A DNA stretch of 22,425 bases from Chara braunii. Lineage: Eukaryota; Streptophyta; Charophyceae; Charales; Characeae. The notes beneath the pieces are model-generated. The model did no database searches, had not been told where the DNA came from, and saw nothing but the letters and a program-made list of their open reading frames with translations. Where the stretch lies: positions 969,031-991,455 of the forward strand of contig BFEA01000176.1 of the NCBI GenBank assembly GCA_003427395.1, read 5' to 3'. The position numbers and the translations under genes are program-made. This document shows, piece by piece, positions 1 through 7,054 of this stretch (positions are counted from its first letter, which is position 1; the number at the start of each line of letters is the position of its first letter).

Positions 1-87
<87 letters not shown>

Positions 88-265
88 CCACACACCCGCC
101 CACGAGGCCGAGCTCTCCTGATCTGCTGTTCTTCTTGTTCTTCCCTCTCCTCGTCTTCCTCCTCCTCCTCCTCCTCCTCCTCCTCCTCCTCGTGCTCCTT
201 CGCCTCGTGCTCCTCCTCCCCCCCACCTCTTCCTCCTCGTCCTCCTCCCCCGCCTCTTCCTCCTA
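1..265. repeat. (CT)n microsatellite grading into CTC-rich low-complexity DNA
   Basis: Bases 1-83 are an almost pure CT dinucleotide run that begins at or before the window edge. It is followed by a CTC/CTT-rich pyrimidine tract, with the purest CTC run at about 150-191. The plus strand is almost entirely pyrimidine. Translations here give only Ser/Leu/Pro or Arg/Lys homopolymer-like frames, so I call no gene. Confidence 0.95.
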
Positions 266-336
266 GAAGGCATGTTCGATCTCAGAAAAATGGGAAATTG
301 TAGAAATATGTTCGATCTCTATTTTTTTTTCTTCTT

Positions 337-432
337 AATTTCGACCATCTCTCGATTTATGCGTGTCATCCTTGCGCAGGGGCCATGCTAATATTATTGC
401 TATCATTCCAACTTTAAGGGACATCTCATCCC
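337..432 (-). ncRNA. U6 snRNA-like sequence, copy 1 (probable retropseudogene)
   Basis: The reverse complement matches the central and 3' part of spliceosomal U6 snRNA. It has a TTGGAA-type segment, then AGCATGGCCCCTGCGCAAGG, GATGACACGC, ATAAATCGAG and a final ATGGTC-AAATT. In a functional gene this RNA is the catalytic core of the spliceosome. The AGC triad and internal stem-loop sequence are kept. The ACAGAGA box that contacts the 5' splice site is replaced by AGCAATA, and the usual 5' stem-loop is not recognisable, although an unrelated GGGA/TCCC hairpin sits there. The 3' end lacks the T-run expected of a Pol III terminator and instead has an A-rich tail. Together these point to a retroposed pseudogene. 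The identification as U6-derived is firm; non-function is inferred. Confidence 0.85.
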
Positions 433-617
433 AGTTCCTGCTCCTCTTCGTCTTCCTCCTCCTCCTCCTCCTCCTCCTCCTCCTCCTCCTCCACTTCCTC
501 CACCTCCTCCTTCGCTTTCTCGGCTTCCTCCGCTTCCTCCGCTTCCTCCGCTTCCTCCGCTTCCTCACCGCCTACTCCTCCTCATCGTCCTCAAGTTCGA
601 TCTCTTTTTTCCCTCTT

Positions 618-708
618 AATTTGGACCATCTCTCGATTTATGCGTGTCATCCTTGCGCAGGGGCCAGGCTCATATTCTTGCTATCATTCCAACTTAAGGT
701 ATATCTCA
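618..708 (-). ncRNA. U6 snRNA-like sequence, copy 2 (probable pseudogene)
   Basis: This is a second minus-strand U6-derived copy, about 281 bp downstream of copy 1. The CCTGCGCAAGGATGACACGC core and ATAAATCGAG are intact. AGCATGG has become AGCCTGG, and the ACAGAGA region reads AGCAAGA. It shares with copy 1 several differences from standard U6, such as TGATAG for CGATAC and GAGAGATGG for GAGAAATGG. It also shares the A-rich 3' tail and flanking motif, so both descend from one already altered ancestor. No 5' stem-loop or Pol III terminator is visible. Confidence 0.83.
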
Positions 709-714
709 TCCAAC

Positions 715-1210
715 CTCCTGCTCCTCTTCCTCCTCCTCCACTTCCTCCATCTCCTCCTCCGCTTTCTCTGCTTCCTCCACGTCCTCCGGTTCCTCACCTC
801 CTCCTCATCATCATCTTCCTCCTCCTCCCACTCCCGCTCCTCCCGCTCCCGCCTCCTCCTCCTCCCGGTTCTCCTGCCGTTCCCGCTCCTGCCGTTCCCG
901 CTCCCGCTCTTCCTGCCACTCGTTTTCCTCTACCCCCCTTGTCTTCTCCTTGCTGCGATCTCCTCTTCCCTCCATCCTCCTCGTCCTCCTCGTCCTCCAC
1001 TTCGTCCACTTCATCCGCTTCCGCACCTCCTCCTCCTCCTCCTCATACTCTTACCTCCATCCTCCTCTTCTCCTCTTCCCTCCTCCTCTCTTATACCTGA
1101 TCATCATCATAATCATCATCATCGTCATCATGATCGTCATTTCCACCGTCCACGTCTGACTCCCTCTCGTGTTATTGTCCTTTTTCAACCTCCTCCTCCT
1201 CCGCTCCCTC
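715..1210. repeat. CTC/CCG-rich polypyrimidine low-complexity tract
   Basis: The plus strand is dominated by CTC, CTT and CCG triplets, with a short ATC-rich stretch at about 1099-1140. Long frames here encode Pro/Ser/Leu or Arg/Glu runs and reflect composition only. Confidence 0.9.
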
Positions 1211-1296
1211 CCACCACATTCATTTTCCAGCGTCTCATCCATTGACGTTTCGTCGAATGATCGGACTTGGCTTTTGGGAGAGACTGTCGAACTGAG

Positions 1297-1394
1297 AAAG
1301 TGGAGGAGGAGGGGAGGGGGAGGGAGAGGAGGAAGCGAGAAGCGGAAGGTCGAGGGAAGAGGAGGAAAAGGAGGAGGAGGAGGAGGAGGAGGAG
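1297..1394. repeat. GGA-rich polypurine tract
   Basis: This is a nearly pure purine stretch on the plus strand, ending in a (GGA)n run at about 1370-1394. It is the strand complement of the pyrimidine composition upstream, so the purine-rich strand switches between 1210 and 1297. Confidence 0.9.
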
Positions 1395-1494
1395 TGTATG
1401 GTCGACGTTCGGTTGCAGTCGGGGCTTGATGCATAGTCAATACCTGATTGTCAGTGACATCCCGACATCAAACCTGTTATTCTTTGTTTTTAAT

Positions 1495-1528
1495 AAAAGG
1501 CGACGGCCTTGAAATTATCGCCTTTTTT
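1495..1528. other. Hairpin AAAAGGCGA / TCGCCTTTT
   Basis: A perfect 9-bp inverted repeat has a loop of about 14 nt and is followed by a T-run. It looks like an intrinsic terminator, but in this eukaryotic setting it is more likely the distal part of the neighbouring minus-strand tRNA-like repeat. Confidence 0.5.
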
Positions 1529-1547
1529 TAGAGTTATTTTTGTCTCA

Positions 1548-1619
1548 TCTGCTTCCATTGGATTTCGAACACAGGTCCGCATTTCAACAACTGATGGGTG
1601 TACCAACTGAGCCTGGCCT
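1548..1619 (-). repeat. tRNA-like sequence, possible SINE head or tRNA pseudogene
   Basis: The reverse complement contains an A-box-like GGCTCAGTTGGT. About 33 nt later comes a B-box-like GTGTTCGAAATCC, which has one extra base relative to GGTTCGAATCC. That spacing fits a tRNA-type internal Pol III promoter. The acceptor and T stems do not pair properly, so this is not a functional tRNA gene. The sequence continues on the minus strand into A-rich DNA and the 1495-1528 hairpin, as a tRNA-derived SINE would. No target duplication was found. Confidence 0.5.
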
Positions 1620-1807
1620 TCTTTTTTTTTTCTTTTGCGTGAAACCATTTTTTGTTTTGCCGGATCTGCTGGTCCTCTCTCTTGCTTTCCTCCAACTTTG
1701 ATTTTATTTTTATTTTTTAATTTATTTTTACCAACTTGATTTTATAAATTTCCTTCCAGGAGGTTCGCTACCGTTTTTTTGTTTTTCGGGCGGCGTTTTT
1801 TTTGCGG

Positions 1808-1921
1808 CGCCACACCACTCTCCAAATGTGAAAACGACAAAAATGTGGCGGGCGCATCTGGCCACGGTCTGGCGGGAAGTTCATTCTCATTTTGCACTTT
1901 TCCACCGTTTGTGGTGTGGCG
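1808..1921. repeat. 114-bp foldback with 11-bp perfect terminal inverted repeats
   Basis: CGCCACACCAC at 1808-1818 is exactly complementary to GTGGTGTGGCG at 1911-1921. Just inside, AAATGTGAAAA and the complement of TTTTGCAC extend the similarity imperfectly. This could be a small MITE-like element. No convincing target-site duplication was seen. The same CGCCACACC string opens the foldback at the window end (22365). Confidence 0.5.
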
Positions 1922-2290
1922 ATGCCCTTATGATTTTTTTTGAATCAATTCAATGATTTATATCAATGATTTTTAGATTGAACAAATTCAGATATGATTC
2001 AAATGAGATATCTAGTCTGCATATTTACTTGCTGCCCTCCCTGCCTGCCTCTCCTCACACCCCTCTTCTGTGCCGCAGCTTTTTTTGCTTTTTTTTCCCC
2101 AGGGGGGAAAAAAAAAAAAGGTGGGGTAGGAAGGAAATTGAGAGATTTCACAATTCAACCAGGTATTCTGTTTTTTTTTTTAATAAAAAAATTAAAAAAT
2201 TAAAAAATTAAAAAATTAAAAAAAGAGAGATTTTTTTTTCTTTTTCTTTTTTTTTCCGGAAACAACGACTTGCTAAAAAAAGAGAGATTT
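1922..2290. repeat. AT-rich spacer with (TAAAAAA)n tract and a repeated 17-mer
   Basis: A TTAAAAAA-type tandem repeat lies at about 2185-2225. TAAAAAAAGAGAGATTT occurs at about 2217 and again at about 2275. Homopolymer T and A tracts are frequent, including A12 at 2108-2119. No gene is seen. Confidence 0.75.
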
Positions 2291-3478
2291 ACCTTCTGCT
2301 TTTTTTGCTTCGTCATTCCCATCATCACCACGGCCGGCGCGCATTACAACGGCTCCCCGCATCCTCTTCCTTTCGGCGCCATCGCCATGGAAATCGCCGG
2401 GAGCGAAGCGGAACGGAGAAGAAGAAGGATAACACGGACGACAACAGTAAACAGCTCCAGAAATGGCGGGAAATCTTCCCGCCAAATCTTGTCCACCGCT
2501 CATTTGGCTCGATACTCCACCGTCCACGCAGCTTGTCCTCCTCCTCCCGCTGCGCCGCTGCCTCCCTCCTCCTCGCCTCCAGACATCGCCTCCAACTCTC
2601 ACTTCCTTCCCGCCATATCCAGCGTCGCCTGAGATCGAAACATCGCCGTTGATCTCGGCAGACACATCGGCTCGGCGTACTGAGAAAGGAGGAGAGCGAT
2701 TACGATAACACGTTGACAACAACGCAAGGGCAGCAAAGCGTGGGGTGGTGGAGGATGCGGAGGAGGAGGAGGGGGAGGAGGAGGTCTCGATGAAGCCAGC
2801 TATACTGCGCAGGCCTCTGCGACCATGATGTACATGATGATGATCAGCTTGCTTACGTGGACGATAATGAAGTCCATGGTGGTGGTGGGGACCACCACCA
2901 TGCCCTGGATATTTGGCAGGGGTTTGATAACAACGACAACGAGCAGGAATTGCGGCAGCGGGACACGTGCATGGTGGTGGTCCCCACCCCGACTCGTAGT
3001 TGCGATTCTCTCCCTCGATTATTCCCGATGCGACCGGTCCAGGGTATGACAGAGAAAAGGGCGGGAAGGAGGATATCCCACCTCCATAGCTGGAGCTCGG
3101 ACGTTTGCCCCACCCATGCAAAGCTGGCATCTTTGGGCCATAGCCATCTTTGACGTTGAAGGATGGAGCGGCAGGCAATTGCACGTCGCCATCAAGAGAT
3201 GAAGACGACGAATATGAAGACCAAGACGAAACGAACAAGGAAAAGGAAGGAGCAGAAGGAAACGCAACAGAAGACGACGGCAGACCGCTTGCTGCGACCG
3301 AACACGTGTTCGGCAGCAGCATCTGCACGCCCACCACCATCTCTATGGCCCCCTTGACCTCCCTCCCTCTCCCTGACCTTTTGCACTCCTGCGGGCGCCC
3401 AGCGCGCCCAGCCCCGTGACGCGCGCTCACGCGGCCGTCCGCTCTCCCGCCATACGTGGCAGCTCCTCCGCACGTCAC
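2273..3478 (-). CDS. Long open frame, unidentified; real coding status doubtful
   Basis: A 401-codon frame is open on the minus strand from ATG at 3478 to a stop near 2273. The product would be low-complexity: Gly/Arg-rich at the N-terminus, a Ser-rich run (about residues 80-95), a Pro/Gly/Tyr-rich middle, His-rich clusters (about residues 195-220) and an Arg/Gly-rich C-terminal half. I recognise no domain, signal peptide or membrane segment. The plus strand over the same DNA encodes Asp/Glu-rich peptides, for example at 3150-3419, so the Ser and His runs may be antisense to an acidic protein. GC-rich composition alone can keep such frames open. The start lies next to a promoter-like region at 3429-3610, which mildly supports transcription leftward. 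I do not assign a function. Confidence 0.22.
   Translation of the reverse strand: MTCGGAATYGGRADGRVSARHGAGRAGRPQECKRSGRGREVKGAIEMVVGVQMLLPNTCSVAASGLPSSSVAFPSAPSFSLFVSSWSSYSSSSSLDGDVQLPAAPSFNVKDGYGPKMPALHGWGKRPSSSYGGGISSFPPFSLSYPGPVASGIIEGENRNYESGWGPPPCTCPAAAIPARCRCYQTPAKYPGHGGGPHHHHGLHYRPRKQADHHHVHHGRRGLRSIAGFIETSSSPSSSSASSTTPRFAALALLSTCYRNRSPPFSVRRADVSAEINGDVSISGDAGYGGKEVRVGGDVWRRGGGRQRRSGRRRTSCVDGGVSSQMSGGQDLAGRFPAISGAVYCCRPCYPSSSPFRFAPGDFHGDGAERKRMRGAVVMRAGRGDDGNDEAKKAEGKSLFF
2465..2483. promoter_or_regulatory. Perfect E2F-like palindrome GGCGGGAAatcTTCCCGCC
   Basis: Two E2F/DP-type core sites (TTCCCGCC) lie head to head as an exact inverted repeat separated by 3 bp. E2F consensus sites (TTTSSCGC) control S-phase genes in plants and animals. 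Further matches lie at about 1871 (GGCGGGAA), 2606 (TTCCCGCC) and 3589 (TTTCCCGCC). Function is inferred from motif only. Confidence 0.4.
3150..3419 (+). CDS. Acidic open frame, unidentified; alternative to the minus-strand frame
   Basis: An 89-codon plus-strand frame, without an ATG at its 5' limit, contains a strongly acidic segment (RDEDDEYEDQDETNKEKEG) followed by a Pro/Leu-rich tail. Another plus frame nearby (about 2821-2950) is also acidic, with an HDDDDQ motif and Asn/Asp-rich text. These could be exons or decayed remnants of an acidic protein. They overlap the minus-strand 401-codon frame and both cannot be assumed real. No homologue recognised. Confidence 0.2.
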   Translation: MTLKDGAAGNCTSPSRDEDDEYEDQDETNKEKEGAEGNATEDDGRPLAATEHVFGSSICTPTTISMAPLTSLPLPDLLHSCGRPARPAP

Positions 3479-3625
3479 CTGACCTGAGAGTCAGGAGAGG
3501 GAAAAGCCCGCCATGCAAATTCCTGCTCACGGAACGTAACGCGGGAAGCAGGCCCACGTGAAGGGGGCTGAACGGACTTCACCCTCAGTTTCCCGCCAAG
3601 CCAAACATCTCCCTACGTGCACATG
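3429..3625. promoter_or_regulatory. Promoter-like cluster of ACGT cores and E2F-like sites
   Basis: Within 200 bp there are several ACGT cores (ATACGTGG, GCACGTCA, CCACGTGA, CTACGTGC; one is a CACGTG G-box) and E2F-like CTCCCGCC, GCGGGAA and TTTCCCGCC. ACGT cores are bound by plant bZIP and bHLH factors. The cluster lies immediately upstream of the minus-strand 401-codon frame. There is no TATA box I would insist on. Confidence 0.35.
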
Positions 3626-3728
3626 CATACAAACGCGGGGTGCGGGGGGCAAAAAAAAAAGTGGGCATGCGTGTGGATGGCACGCACAGATCGAGAAACG
3701 GGCAGCCCATGGTCCTTTTTTTTTATTA

Positions 3729-4333
3729 GGGCCTCGTTCCACTACCCTCGACTTGAAAAAAATATCAAGGGCAGCCCTACGGGCGCCCTTGCCCTTGAGC
3801 CAAAACGTAGTCAAAAAATACTAGAGGTGGTCGTCGTTCCACTACACCCTGCAGTTCCGGCTCCCAAAGGGAGCGGGAAAATGTGCGCCCCTGTTCGTCA
3901 GGGAATTTTCACAACCCAGGTCCATTCGCTGGGCCAGGACAACCGCTATTGGCAAAAAAAAAAAAAAAAAAGGACCGCGGGGCTGAACTGCTGCCTGGCG
4001 GCGCAAATTGGCGCCGTTTCCAAGAAAACTGAAATCACCTCTGGGAGGTGGCAAGAAAAAAAAAAAAAAAGGACCGGACCGCGGGGCTGAACTGCTGCCT
4101 GGCGGCGCAAATTGGCGCCGTTTCCATGAAAACTGAAGTCACCTCTGGGAGGTGACTTGAAAATTGGCCGAAGTTGCCTGGGCACCCTACGGCCGCCCTC
4201 GAGTTTCAGAGCGGGATTTTGTTGAGGCGGGAACCTTAATCACTTTCCAATAGTGATTAGCACATCTCAAGGGCATAGTGGAACGGCGCTGCCCTTGAGA
4301 TTTTTTCAAGTCGAGGGTAGTGGAACGAGGCCC
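3729..4333. mobile_element. 605-bp MITE, Tourist/PIF-Harbinger-like, with TTA target duplication
   Basis: The left end GGGCCTCGTTCCACTACC matches the inverted right end for about 48 bp, through CTCGACTTGAAAAAA and TCAAGGGCAGC, with about one mismatch and one indel. The element is flanked by TTA on both sides (3726-3728 and 4334-4336). TTA duplications and GGGCC-type ends are typical of PIF/Harbinger elements and their Tourist MITEs. There is no transposase frame, so it is non-autonomous. Internal copies of CGTTCCACTA near 3833 and of its complement near 4277 give nested terminal repeats. The centre holds a 104-bp tandem duplication. Confidence 0.88.
3951..4158. repeat. 104-bp tandem duplication inside the MITE
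   Basis: Two copies (about 3951-4054 and 4055-4158) each consist of a poly(A) tract, then GGACC, GCGGGGCTGAACTGCTGCC, a GGCGCAAATTGGCGCC-type palindrome and a CACCTCTGGGAGGTG hairpin. They differ by very few substitutions, so the duplication looks recent or conserved. The A-tracts are 18 and 15 bases long. Confidence 0.92.
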
Positions 4334-4336
4334 TTA

Positions 4337-4552
4337 TTGTCAAACCAACTGGCCTAGCTCTGTTCGAACACCCTTGAATTGTTGAAACACAAACCTGAGC
4401 TCGAACTCCAGGGCCACGGTTCCACTAGCAGGCGGGTAAGATATAAGCATGCCAGACGAGCACGAGTGTGACCCTGCACGACGGTTGGTGATGGCGGATC
4501 ACATGGCAGCAAGAATTTTTTTTATTTTTTTTTTTCTAAAGGCTAATTCTGG
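4337..4552. other. Unannotated spacer
   Basis: I see no gene, repeat family or RNA signal here. A plus-strand frame opens at 4449 and runs to 5042, but its text follows the duplication and low-complexity tracts and resembles no protein I know. Confidence 0.5.
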
Positions 4553-4630
4553 AGACCAAGCCCAACCAATTCAATTACCTGTCAAATTCAATTATGAAGA
4601 CCAAGCCCAACCAATTCAATTACCTGTCAA
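4553..4630. repeat. 45-bp tandem duplication
   Basis: AGACCAAGCCCAACCAATTC followed by AATTACCTGTCAA occurs at 4553 and again at 4598, period 45. The second copy is cut off after about 33 bp. Confidence 0.9.
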
Positions 4631-4944
4631 CTCTGGACAGGACAGCCTTTCAGGCTTTTTTTATTGTCATTATAGTATTACGGGGAATCCCGTAGCAGCC
4701 ACATCCGTGCTCAAGCCTCCAACGAGGGAACATGCGGGAGCTGCACCCACCAGCAGGTGGGCGATACCGGCCAGGGGTCAGCCGGTAGCATCAGGACCGA
4801 GCTTCTTCGATGGGCCAGTCACTGTGCCTCCCCTCCGGTCCCCTCCCCCTATGAACATCAGCAGTCTCTGCTCAATGCCACTCGGGGGGACCAACGACAT
4901 ATCTCTAGGTGGCAGGCGCCAAGCTTGCCCAGGAAGGTGCATGA

Positions 4945-4975
4945 GGCCAATGGGGATTGAACCCAAGAATTTTGT
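4945..4975 (-). promoter_or_regulatory. B-box-like tRNA T-arm motif, possible SINE remnant
   Basis: The reverse complement reads CTTGGGTTCAATCCCCA, an excellent B box (GGTTCRANNCC) in which four of five T-arm pairs can form. No A box lies at the proper distance upstream on the minus strand, and the surrounding 4640-5190 shows no other tRNA feature. It may be a truncated SINE or tRNA relic. Confidence 0.35.
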
Positions 4976-5397
4976 TTTGATGCACCTCTTTATGTTTGTT
5001 TTTGTTTGTTTTGTTTACTTCGTGTGTGGGTTGTGTGCTTAGAAGGGTGATAAAAGCATCCCTCTAAGCTCGCCCCACCTTTTGAAGGCTCCATCTATTG
5101 GTGGGTAGCTGCACCTGTCAGAAATCGGGTCCAGCGTTTCCTTTCTGTGTTTTCTTTTTTTAACAAGGCCATACGAAAATGAGAAGAATACTGTGCTAGT
5201 CGTCGGGCCGCCCGGTCGCCTGGCCATCGCCCAGGGGGGGGGGCGGGGGGCCCAGCCGGTTGGGTCCCACGGTCAGCCGCCGGGCGGGGCCAGCGCAATT
5301 TTCAGCGCGGCGTGGGGAGGGCCTGGGTGGGTCCAGGGAGCCTCCAGATGCGCCAAAGGCAAATTATGGGCCGTCAGAAAAACAAATTTAGGGCCGA

Positions 5398-5517
5398 CAG
5401 GGCCCTGTTCGACCTCTGTGTGTGGTGAGGCTGCAAGTGAAAGCCAGCCCCTACGGGCATTCGATTTTGAATGCGGGCTCCCATTCACACGCAGCCTCAC
5501 TGCGCGAACAGACCCTG
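5398..5517. repeat. 120-bp foldback (hairpin) element
   Basis: CAGGGCCCTGTTCG at the left pairs with CGAACAGACCCTG at the right. Further in, GTGAGGCTGC pairs perfectly with GCAGCCTCAC, then GTGAA/TTCAC and AGCCC/GGGCT, and the apex is GCATTC-gatttt-GAATGC. The whole unit folds into one long imperfect hairpin. CAGGG...CCCTG ends recall hAT-type MITEs, but no 8-bp target duplication is visible. A miRNA-precursor-like fold is an alternative. Confidence 0.7.
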
Positions 5518-5570
5518 GCACACCCGCACTTCGTCTAGCGCTGCAGCTGGCCGTTGCCGTTGCAATCTCT

Positions 5571-5681
5571 TCCGAGCTGCCCGTTGTCATCGCCATCGCC
5601 CATCTCCTCTGAGCTGCCCCTTACCATCGTTGTCGCCCATCACCTCCGAGCTCCCCGTTACCGTCGCCGTCGCTGTTGCCG
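5571..5681. repeat. 37-bp minisatellite, three units
   Basis: TCCGAGCTGCCCGTT-type units begin at 5571, 5608 and 5645 (period 37) with a partial unit before them. Since 37 is not a multiple of three, the repeat does not keep a reading frame. Confidence 0.85.
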
Positions 5682-5729
5682 GTGCTGCCACCTTGAAGCC
5701 AGGTAACCCCCCCTCCCCCCGAGAGACTT

Positions 5730-5754
5730 TTTCTTCTTCTTCTTCTTCTTCTTC
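5730..5754. repeat. (TTC)n microsatellite
   Basis: Eight TTC units within a pyrimidine-rich stretch that precedes a possible splice acceptor at about 5810. Confidence 0.9.
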
Positions 5755-5810
5755 CTTCGTTTTTCCTCTTCTTCATCCTTTCTTCATTCTGTTCTCATGC
5801 CTATGGGTCA

Positions 5811-6035
5811 GCAAGGTGGGTAGGAAGAGAAATGAGTCATCACAAGATGCTTTTGGGCAACCCAAACGTCCTCGTGGCAGGCCTTGAAAGACGAAGACCA
5901 CAGCGCTCGCCGCACCGGCTCATAACAAAAAAAACAGCGTCGTAGGCGTAAGACGGTGGTGGAGGATGACCCATATTTAGATGACGGCAGCAAAAAGGCA
6001 TTTGAGGACGAGGGCTGCAATGCTGATTCCGAATG
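5811..6035 (+). pseudogene. Broken open frame with AT-hook-like motif, basic stretch and acidic tail
   Basis: A pyrimidine-rich tract ending in GGGTCAG (5804-5810) looks like a 3' splice site. The following frame encodes GRKRNESSQ and then PKRPRGRP, a good AT-hook core (K/R-PRGRP) that binds the minor groove of AT-rich DNA, and stops at TGA 5885-5887. The same frame stays sensible past the stop as far as an A8 run at 5927-5934. From there a different frame continues with KKQRRRRK (NLS-like) and an acidic tail (VVEDDPYLDD, KKAFEDEG) to a stop near 6035. One stop plus one base slip in a homopolymer would account for the break. It may be a decayed exon, or a gene whose true splicing I cannot see. 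The protein family is not identified. Confidence 0.4.
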
Positions 6036-6051
6036 AGATCATCATCTCTAT

Positions 6052-6053
<2 letters not shown>

Positions 6054-6098
<45 letters not shown>

Positions 6099-6103
6099 CA
6101 CAT

Positions 6104-6138
<35 letters not shown>
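6054..6138. repeat. (GT)n and (CA)n inverted microsatellite pair
   Basis: A (GT) run at 6054-6097 is followed after 9 bp by a (CA) run at 6107-6138, so the two can pair as a long hairpin or cruciform. Each run is also a potential Z-DNA former. Confidence 0.95.
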
Positions 6139-6140
<2 letters not shown>

Positions 6141-6480
6141 AACTTTGATACTCAAATCTCTGGCCATTAAACTTTGTTTCCGGGAGTGTTTATCTGCTTT
6201 TTTTTATCAGTCTTCTCCTTGTGGTTGCCGGTTTTATTCGTTTTCTTCTTTTTCTTCTTCCTCTTCCTCCTTCTCCTTTCTTCTTTTTATTTTATTTTTT
6301 AGCTTCTTCTTTTACAACTGTTGTTGTTGTTGTTGTGAAACACCTACAACACACTCATTTACCCCCCCTATCTCTTCAATTACGATCGCATTATGATATG
6401 TTTCATTGAGGCAGTCCTGACTTTTAACAACTTTTGAACTCATACATTCAATTGCATAGATTCGATATAACCAATAACAG
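6139..6480. other. T/TTC-rich spacer without a gene
   Basis: TTC-rich (about 6237-6315) and (TTG)n (about 6318-6335) low-complexity tracts. I see no coding or RNA signal. Confidence 0.6.
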
Positions 6481-6650
6481 GGCGATTGCGGGAGCTCTGC
6501 CGAAGTTCAAGAGAGACTATGGAGGTAGAGAACTATAAAGGTATGCGCAATCAACCCCATCTCTTACACGAGATGATCCAAGTATACGGCGATAGCGTTA
6601 GCTCTACCAGGGTTCAGGAAGAACTCTGGAGGCAAGGAACTATAACGTGT
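6481..6650. repeat. Two copies (period 107 bp) of a ~65-bp dispersed repeat
   Basis: GGCGATTGCGGGAGCTCTG...GGAGGTAGAGAACTATA at 6481 recurs as GGCGATAGCGTTAGCTCTA...GGAGGCAAGGAACTATA at 6588. A third relative lies at 16726. The first copy also shares a following AACCCCATCTCTT-like string with the 16.7-kb copy. I could not assign the family. It may belong to an element otherwise unrecognised here. Confidence 0.65.
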
Positions 6651-6759
6651 GCATGCCTTGCTTTTTTTCTGTACACCCCTACAGGCTACGACTTCCTATC
6701 CGATTGCATGTATGGTTGTGTGATATATGATTTCATACTTTCTTCAGGATTAAGGTTAT

Positions 6760-6763
<4 letters not shown>

Positions 6764-6801
<38 letters not shown>
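6764..6801. repeat. (AT)n microsatellite
   Basis: An uninterrupted AT dinucleotide run, self-complementary and cruciform-prone. Confidence 0.95.
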
Positions 6802-6804
<3 letters not shown>

Positions 6805-7054
6805 CGAAGTAAAAACCTTGCATGAGGAAGAAAAGGAACTTAGGTGAACCTATAAAGAATCTAGGTTGTTTGGCTGTAAGGAACAAAGCAGTAGGATGGA
6901 GGCTCCAGTGTGGATCGTTTTACTGCTTGCGTGTGTACTTATTGTTCAGTGGAAGACAAACAATGAGATGCTTCAATGTGATTTATCCTAATATTTATTT
7001 ACATAAGTATTTTTTCGTAAGATTGTTTGTCTGATATCGAACCGGTAGTAGGAG

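Larger units (their letters stand above)
310..785. repeat. Tandem segmental duplication (~281-285 bp) carrying the U6-like copies
   Basis: GTTCGATCTCT occurs at 310 and 595, the U6-like cores are 281 bp apart, and the flanking CTC/CTTCCTCC tract (about 435-570 and 717-795) has the same order of submotifs in both halves. The unit is therefore a tandem duplication of the U6 sequence with its flanks, not two independent insertions. Confidence 0.75.

Noticed and set aside
363-1245. Long plus-strand frames of Ser/Leu/Pro (245 and 201 codons)
   Set aside because: They are translations of CTC/CTT-rich low-complexity DNA and run over the antisense U6-like copies; composition alone keeps them open.
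1495-1530. Bacterial rho-independent terminator
   Set aside because: The stem plus T-run looks right, but the surroundings are clearly eukaryotic repeat DNA.
1561-1619. Functional tRNA gene
   Set aside because: A and B boxes are present, but the acceptor and T stems do not pair and the B box has an extra base.
4449-5042. 197-codon plus-strand frame
   Set aside because: It crosses a 45-bp tandem duplication, poly(T) tracts and a B-box motif, and it has no domain-like text.
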